Shown here piece by piece: positions 33,751 to 38,996 of a stretch of 38,996 bases of DNA. Source of the stretch: Gammaproteobacteria bacterium (GTDB lineage Bacteria; Pseudomonadota; Gammaproteobacteria; Steroidobacterales; Steroidobacteraceae); contig JAHEAZ010000013.1 of NCBI GenBank assembly GCA_024642505.1, positions 13,390 through 52,385 of the forward strand. Direction: 5' to 3'. The position numbers were made by a program, and so were the translations under genes. How positions within the stretch are numbered: position 1 is the stretch's first letter; every line of letters starts with the position of its first letter. The notes below the pieces were generated by a model. It was not told the origin of the DNA and did no database searches. It saw nothing but the letters and a program-made list of their open reading frames with translations.

Positions 33751-33767
33751 TGATAGCGCCAAGCCGC

Positions 33768-33820
33768 ATTTATGACATCTGCCACCCGTCCGTCATCGAG
33801 ATGTCATAAATTATTCATAT
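33768..33820 (+). promoter_or_regulatory. PhoB-box-like inverted repeat upstream of phoB
   Basis: A perfect 13-bp inverted repeat has arms ATTTATGACATCT (33768-33780) and AGATGTCATAAAT (33799-33811). The right arm reads on as TGTCATAAATTATTCATA, close to the PhoB consensus CTGTCATAAATCTGTCAT. The left arm, read on the minus strand, gives TGTCATAAAT followed by a poor second half. This suggests PhoB autoregulation from a double, head-to-head site. The start of phoB is ~56 bp downstream. Confidence 0.7.
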
Positions 33821-33875
33821 GGTGTCGTCGGTCAAAACCCGGAAATCGGGCAAATCCCCAACAGGACAGGCGGTT

Positions 33876-34571
<696 letters not shown>

Positions 34572-34578
34572 AGAGACG

Positions 34579-35868
34579 ATGAAGTCACCCTGGTCCTTTG
34601 CGCTGGTTCGCCTGGCTGGAGCGCTTGCCTTTGCGATCGTCGGCGGCATCATTTTCGGCCGCGTGGACCTGTGGCTGGTCGTGGTGCTGGGTGGCTACCT
34701 GGCCCTGCAGCTATCCAGTCTCTACCGGCTGCATCGCTGGCTGCGTCACCGGCGCGAGGAACAGCCGCCAGACCTTGGCGGGGTATGGGGTGACGTCGTC
34801 GCGCTGGTCGGACGCATTTACCGGCGCAAGAACTTTCACAAGCGGCGCATCGTGCAGCTGCTGCGCGAGTTCCGCCGGCTGACGGCCGCAATGCCGGAAG
34901 GCGTAGTGCTGCTTTCGCCGCAACTGGAAATTCTCTGGTTCAATCGTACCGCCTCGCAGCTGCTCGGCTTGCGGCGCAAAGCCGACTTCGGTATGCGTAT
35001 CGACAACTTCATCCGGCAGCCTGATTTCGTCCACTACCTGCAGTCGGCGCCACAAACGTCGCCGGTAGTGGTTCGTTTCGGCCCGGCGGAGGATCGCTAC
35101 CTCGCATTGCAGATCATCCCGGCGGGCGACCAGCAGTTGATGCTGGCTCGCGATATCACTCGCGAGTCCCGGCTGGAAGCGATGCGCAAGGACTTCGTCG
35201 CCAATGCATCGCATGAGTTGCGTTCGCCGCTGACCGTAATCAACGGCTACCTCGACCAGTTGGCTGACGACCCCAGTGTCGAGTCCATCTGGAGATCCCC
35301 GATAGAAGAGATGCGTCGCCAGGCCGAGCGGATGCGGCTGATCGTCGAGGACCTGCTGGAACTTTCGAAGCTAGAGGCGTCCGGCAAGGACGCGGCGCTC
35401 GATCCGGTAGACATTGGCGGAATGCTTGCGGTGATCCGCAAGGAAGTGATGGCGCGCGAGCAGCGGCCGCGCGAGATTGTCCTGAAGCTCGAATCGCCCG
35501 CCAGGCTGCTCGGCAGCGAGGCTGAGTTGCACTCGATTGCCTCGAACCTCGTCTCCAACGCAGTCAAGTACACGCCGGCGGAAGGTTCAGTGCAGATCCG
35601 CTGGTGGTCGGATGCAGAGGGTGGCCACCTGGCCGTCACGGATACCGGCATTGGCATCCCGGCGCAGCACCTGCCGCGGCTGACCGAGCGCTTCTATCGT
35701 GTGGACCGCGGCCGTTCGCGCAAGTCCGGCGGTTCAGGTCTGGGTCTGGCCATCGTCAAGCATGCGCTGCAGCGACACGGCGGGCGTCTTACCGTTGATA
35801 GCGCCGAGGGCAAGGGCTCGACGTTCACCTGTCATTTTCCGGCGCAGCGGCTGCTGGTTACGCCGTAG
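34579..35868 (+). CDS. phoR: Phosphate regulon sensor histidine kinase PhoR
   Basis: This 429-residue kinase has two adjacent N-terminal membrane segments (FALVRLAGALAFAIVGGIIF; LWLVVVLGGYLALQL) with almost no periplasmic loop, as in PhoR. A charged linker with KNFHKRR, a PAS domain (about 95-190), H box VANASHELRSPLTVING (His near 212), N box LVSNAVKYTP, and lid motifs DTGIGIP and GGSGLGLAIVKHALQRHGG follow. PhoR reads phosphate status through PstSCAB/PhoU contacts and phosphorylates PhoB. It is translated just after phoB in the same operon. Confidence 0.96.
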   Translation: MKSPWSFALVRLAGALAFAIVGGIIFGRVDLWLVVVLGGYLALQLSSLYRLHRWLRHRREEQPPDLGGVWGDVVALVGRIYRRKNFHKRRIVQLLREFRRLTAAMPEGVVLLSPQLEILWFNRTASQLLGLRRKADFGMRIDNFIRQPDFVHYLQSAPQTSPVVVRFGPAEDRYLALQIIPAGDQQLMLARDITRESRLEAMRKDFVANASHELRSPLTVINGYLDQLADDPSVESIWRSPIEEMRRQAERMRLIVEDLLELSKLEASGKDAALDPVDIGGMLAVIRKEVMAREQRPREIVLKLESPARLLGSEAELHSIASNLVSNAVKYTPAEGSVQIRWWSDAEGGHLAVTDTGIGIPAQHLPRLTERFYRVDRGRSRKSGGSGLGLAIVKHALQRHGGRLTVDSAEGKGSTFTCHFPAQRLLVTP

Positions 35869-36382
35869 TCCGTCGCGGCGGACCGCTAAACGGGGCGACA
35901 CATACTTGTTATGTGACATAAGAAATATAATGTAAAATATTGTTTATAATAATATTAGTCTTGGATTCATCTGCTCTTCATACCACCGCTTCATGGTTTC
36001 CCCGTCTTGAAACAGGCCGCACGGAGGGGATGAAGCTGACACCGGTCCACCCGTCCATCCGGGTCCGCTGATACCCGCGGTTTGCTGGGCACAATTCGCG
36101 CGCGGGCCGTACGCAGCGGGACTGCGGCGTCGGCTACGGACCGCCGATACGATTTGAGAATGGCGACTGGCTCTATCGGTTTTTGCCTGGAGCGTTGAGG
36201 AAGCCTCCAAGCTGCTGACGCATCCGGACAGTCACCAGTCTCTCCGCTGAAGCAATTCTGTAACAAAGCCGGCGTAACCTCTGCGCCGTCGCGGGTACTG
36301 GACCACGGCTGATGCTACGTTGGCATGCCATCCAGGGCCGGCAGCAAGTCCGCACCGCACCTAAATCCTGGAGGCTCAAAAA
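35869..36382. other. Intergenic region between phoR and the pstS-like gene
   Basis: The first third is strongly AT-rich (35905-35965), with the perfect palindrome TTATGT-G-ACATAA (35909-35921) and TATAAT hexamers at 35926 and nearby. Further on, CTGTAAC and GCGTAAC occur 14 bp apart near 36258-36280. They recall PhoB half-sites but with the wrong period (11 bp is usual), so only a weak Pho-box candidate can be offered. A frame on the minus strand (35944-36210) has Arg/Ser-rich noise composition and is not taken as a gene. Confidence 0.4.
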
Positions 36383-37429
36383 GTGCTCAAGAAGACCCTG
36401 ATCGCCGCTTCGGCTGCGGCCATGATGCTGGCGGGCGCCGCGCACGCCCAGTCCGCCCGCGACTACATCAGCGTCGCCGGCTCGTCGACCGTGTTCCCGT
36501 TCTCGTCCGCCGTAGCCGAGCAATTCGGGCGTGGTTCGAAGTTCAAGACGCCGAAGGTCGAGAGCGTTGGCACGGGCGGCGGCATGAAACTGTTCTGCCA
36601 GGGCCTCGGTCCGCAGTACACGGACATCGCCAACGCCTCGCGCCGCATCAAGGCCGGCGAAGTTGCCGACTGCGAGAAGAACGGCGTGAAGGAAATCGTC
36701 GAGGTCAAGATCGGCTTTGACGGCATCGTGCTGGCCAACTCGAAGGCCTCACCGACCTACAAGCTGACCCGTCAGCAGATCTACATGGCGCTGGCCAAGC
36801 AGGTGCCTGATCCTGCAAATCCGACCAAGTTGGTCGACAACCCCTACAAGACCTGGAAGCAGATCGACAAGACGCTGCCTGACGTCAAGATCGAGGTGCT
36901 CGGTCCCCCGCCGACCTCTGGTACCCGCGATGCGTTTGCCGAGCTGGCGCTGGAGAAAGGCTGCGAGGGCTTTACCTGGCTGAAGGAACTCAAGGGCGTG
37001 GACGAGAAGCGCTTCAAGCGCGTCTGCACGCAGATACGCGAGGACGGCGCCTACGTCGAAGCCGGTGAGAACGACAACCTGATCGTGCAGAAGCTTGAGG
37101 CGAACCCGAAGGCGCTCGGTATCTTCGGTTACAGCTTCCTCGAGGAGAACCTCAGCAAGCTGCATGGCTCGATCATCGAGGCGAAGGAGCCGACGTTCGA
37201 GAACATCGCCTCCGGCGGCTACCCGGTGTCCCGTTCACTCTACTTCTACGTGAAGAAGGCGCATATCGGCGTGATCCCGGGCATCCAGGAGTTCGTTGCC
37301 GAGTTCACCAGCGAGAAAGCAGTGGGCGACGAGGGATATCTGGCCGACAAGGGCCTGATCCCACTGCCCAGGGCCGAGCGCGAGAAAGTACGCAAGGATT
37401 CGGCCGCGGGCGCCGCCTTGAAGCTCTGA
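36383..37429 (+). CDS. pstS: Phosphate-binding PstS-like periplasmic protein
   Basis: This 348-residue exported binding protein has signal peptide MLKKTLIAASAAAMMLAG, cleaved near AHAQ. PstS-type phosphate-binding blocks are SVAGSSTVFPFSSAVAE, ESVGTGGGMKLFCQG, DIANASRRIK, IGFDGIVLA and PPPTSGTRDAFAELAL. The sequence belongs to the PBP-like subfamily common in alpha- and gammaproteobacteria rather than to the E. coli type. The start is GTG 36383, with GGAGG eight bases upstream. Location after phoBR and before a porin supports phosphate uptake; pstCAB and phoU are not in the window and may follow downstream. Confidence 0.92.
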   Translation: MLKKTLIAASAAAMMLAGAAHAQSARDYISVAGSSTVFPFSSAVAEQFGRGSKFKTPKVESVGTGGGMKLFCQGLGPQYTDIANASRRIKAGEVADCEKNGVKEIVEVKIGFDGIVLANSKASPTYKLTRQQIYMALAKQVPDPANPTKLVDNPYKTWKQIDKTLPDVKIEVLGPPPTSGTRDAFAELALEKGCEGFTWLKELKGVDEKRFKRVCTQIREDGAYVEAGENDNLIVQKLEANPKALGIFGYSFLEENLSKLHGSIIEAKEPTFENIASGGYPVSRSLYFYVKKAHIGVIPGIQEFVAEFTSEKAVGDEGYLADKGLIPLPRAEREKVRKDSAAGAALKL

Positions 37430-37471
37430 CCGGTGCGATTGAATTTCGGCAACATATAACGGGAATTCCAC

Positions 37472-38797
37472 ATGCGTAATTTCATTACTGCCGGCGCGGT
37501 CGGACTGGTTCTGTCCGCGCCTGTCTCCGCCCAGGCTGCCGTCAGTGAACAGGAAGTGGCGGAACTCAAACAGCAGGTCCAGGCTCTCCTGTCGCGGGTG
37601 CAGCAGCTCGAGGCCCAGAACAGCCAGCTGGCCGCAACCGGCGCTGCTCCGGCCGCAGCCGCCCCCAAGGTCGAGGAGCTCGAGGCCCGCGTCGCGGAAA
37701 TCGAGTCCACCAACGACCGCCAGACCGACCAGCTCGCCCAGGCCGCGGCCAACAACAAGAGCTTGGACTGGGCGACCAGGCTCAAATTCAAGGGCGACCT
37801 GCGCTATCGCCACGAGATGATCGACGAGGAGACCAAGGACGACCAGACTCGGCATCGCATCCGCGCGCGGCTCGGCGTCGAGGCCAAGGTTGCCGACAAT
37901 GTGCTGGTTGGCCTGCAGATCGCTACCGGCGATCCGCTCGACCCACGGTCGACCAATTCGACGCTCGGGGATTCCAACATCCGTGAGCAGATCCAGATGG
38001 ATCTCGCTTACATCGACTGGCGCTTCATGACCGACACCACCCTGACCGCAGGCAAGCAGAAATATCCCTGGTACCGCCCGGGTGCCAGCCTCTTCTACGA
38101 CGGTGACGTCAATCCCGAGGGCGTGGCTCTGAAGTGGGGAGGCAAGACCGGGCCATTTGCCAGCGCCTGGGGTCTGTGGCTGTCGGAGTCCTCGTCTGGC
38201 GCCGATGCGAACATCTTTGGTGCTCAGCTGGGCTGGGCGTCGGATTTCGGCATCAAGGTCGCACTGAGCTACCACGACTATGGCGCGATCCAGCGCAGTT
38301 CGCTGTTGTTCAAGGATTATCCGGCGGGCAACACCACCTACAACGGTGACACCAGCTGCAACCTGCCGGTACCGGCGGTCGCGATCCGTTGCTACGCAAA
38401 CGACTACAACATCCTGGGCGTTGGTGCGGAGTACCTGACCCAGGTAGGGCGGTTCCCGCTGTCCCTGTGGGGCGACTACATCAGCAACCAGGCAGCGGAT
38501 GACCTGAACACTGGCTACGCCGTCGGCGTGAAGCTCGGCAGGGCGAGCGAGCCACACAGTTGGGAGGTGGGGCTGCTCTACCAGGACGTCGAGGCCGACG
38601 CGCAGTGGGCCGGGTTCATCGATTCCGACTTCGCGGGTGGCGCCACACAGGGCAAGGGCCTGCAGTTCAAGGGAGCCTGGGTGCCGGTCAAGAACACCTC
38701 GGTCAACCTGACCCTGTTCGACAACACCCGGAACTACGATACCTCGAGCGAGCGCGACTACCGCCGCCTGCAGCTGGACTTCAACATGAAGTTCTGA
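37472..38797 (+). CDS. Putative outer-membrane porin with N-terminal coiled coil
   Basis: This 441-residue protein has a signal peptide (FITAGAVGLVLSAPVSAQA), then a coiled coil of heptads (VAELKQQVQALLSRVQQLEAQNSQL) and an Ala/Pro linker. A beta-barrel from about residue 110 follows (LKFKGDLRYRHEM; FMTDTTLTAGKQKYPWY; RLQLDFNMKF), ending in the C-terminal Phe typical of outer-membrane proteins. It resembles the putative porin family that stands in for phosphate porins such as OprP. It lies 42 bp after the pstS-like gene and is likely co-transcribed, so a phosphate or polyphosphate channel is plausible. The coiled coil probably trimerises or contacts peptidoglycan. Confidence 0.88.
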   Translation: MRNFITAGAVGLVLSAPVSAQAAVSEQEVAELKQQVQALLSRVQQLEAQNSQLAATGAAPAAAAPKVEELEARVAEIESTNDRQTDQLAQAAANNKSLDWATRLKFKGDLRYRHEMIDEETKDDQTRHRIRARLGVEAKVADNVLVGLQIATGDPLDPRSTNSTLGDSNIREQIQMDLAYIDWRFMTDTTLTAGKQKYPWYRPGASLFYDGDVNPEGVALKWGGKTGPFASAWGLWLSESSSGADANIFGAQLGWASDFGIKVALSYHDYGAIQRSSLLFKDYPAGNTTYNGDTSCNLPVPAVAIRCYANDYNILGVGAEYLTQVGRFPLSLWGDYISNQAADDLNTGYAVGVKLGRASEPHSWEVGLLYQDVEADAQWAGFIDSDFAGGATQGKGLQFKGAWVPVKNTSVNLTLFDNTRNYDTSSERDYRRLQLDFNMKF

Positions 38798-38834
38798 TGA
38801 AGCAGCGTTCAGGGCTCTGCGCGCGCGAACAGCA

Positions 38835-38847
38835 GGGGACGGTCCCC
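38835..38847. repeat. Short palindromic repeat after the porin gene
   Basis: GGGGACGGTCCCC is a near-perfect palindrome 38 bp after the porin stop, the same family as at 13464, 14245, 33493 and 33736. Confidence 0.55.
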
Positions 38848-38996
38848 GTGTCAGCGAGCGCAGGGCCTGGCCGCCGCTGATCGAGGCGGCGCCCGCCCGC
38901 CCGCCAGTCAGGCCGGACGGGAACTCCCAGGCTGTCACACGAATCCAACGGCGCATCAGTTATCATCCGCCGGCAGGCAAGGAACGTCAGGGACGC
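38848..38996 (+). promoter_or_regulatory. Likely promoter region of a gene beyond the window
   Basis: No gene lies here. TATCAT at about 38960 could be a -10, and CTGTCACACGAA (about 38933) recalls a PhoB half-site. If the next gene is pstC this would fit a second Pho promoter. It is speculative because the window ends at 38996. Confidence 0.25.

Noticed and set aside
35944-36210. 88-codon minus-strand frame between phoR and pstS
   Set aside because: Arg/Ser/Pro-rich noise composition, no ribosome-binding site, and the start lies in the promoter region.
37235-38956. Long minus-strand frame opposite pstS and the porin gene
   Set aside because: Antisense to two well supported exported proteins and without ribosome-binding site or motif.

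Overview
The window (38,996 bp, high GC) reads as a chromosomal segment of a gammaproteobacterium. The gene set points that way: a GlrK/QseG/GlrR-type two-component locus, SrkA (YihE), TypA/BipA, DusA, YoaA (DinG family), TsaB, PhoB/PhoR and a PstS-like protein. The prsK/prsR pair adds that the species very probably owns an exosortase XrtA/PEP-CTERM and exopolysaccharide system elsewhere. GTP-type PEP carboxykinase and a free-standing acyl-CoA-binding protein suggest a Xanthomonadales/Nevskiales/Steroidobacterales-like lineage, but the sequence does not settle the order.

Layout. Positions 1-2485 are repeat-rich and gene-poor: a 159-bp tandem palindromic repeat, two diverged copies of a structured ~100-bp element, and a CPBP-type membrane protease between them. 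Positions 2486-4675 hold minus-strand genes: a secreted protein with two similar halves, an acyl-CoA-binding protein, and a lipoprotein with an Ig-like and a fibronectin III domain, preceded by a class I cyclic-di-GMP riboswitch. Positions 5154-8602 are prsK-prsR. Convergent to them on the minus strand is galE-glrK-qseG-glrR (8662-13102), in which GlrR has a degenerate AAA+ domain. Then come srkA, a HEFGH metalloprotease lipoprotein overlapping a small lipoprotein gene, typA, a large PAS/GAF/GGDEF/EAL protein, an N-formylglutamate amidohydrolase-like gene and dusA.

At 24360-24632 two class I c-di-GMP riboswitches lie in tandem in front of a secreted protein with four Ig-like repeats plus a FnIII domain. 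It is a longer paralogue of the lipoprotein at 3992. After it come an M28-type peptidase (minus), a class III nucleotide cyclase fused to an FHA domain, pckG (minus), yoaA-tsaB, phoB-phoR, a pstS-like gene and a porin. A palindrome that looks like an extended double PhoB site precedes phoB.

How the parts may work together. Three c-di-GMP aptamers control two paralogous surface or secreted adhesin-like proteins, and a c-di-GMP-metabolising enzyme is encoded 2 kb upstream of the tandem pair. PrsK/PrsR and GlrK/GlrR are envelope and matrix regulators. Much of the window therefore concerns the cell surface and second messengers (c-di-GMP, and probably cAMP). The right end is a phosphate-acquisition block. 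A short palindrome of the type GGRGACWGTCYCC recurs at five places, twice inside reading frames (srkA, tsaB), which suggests a small dispersed repeat family that tolerates in-frame insertion.
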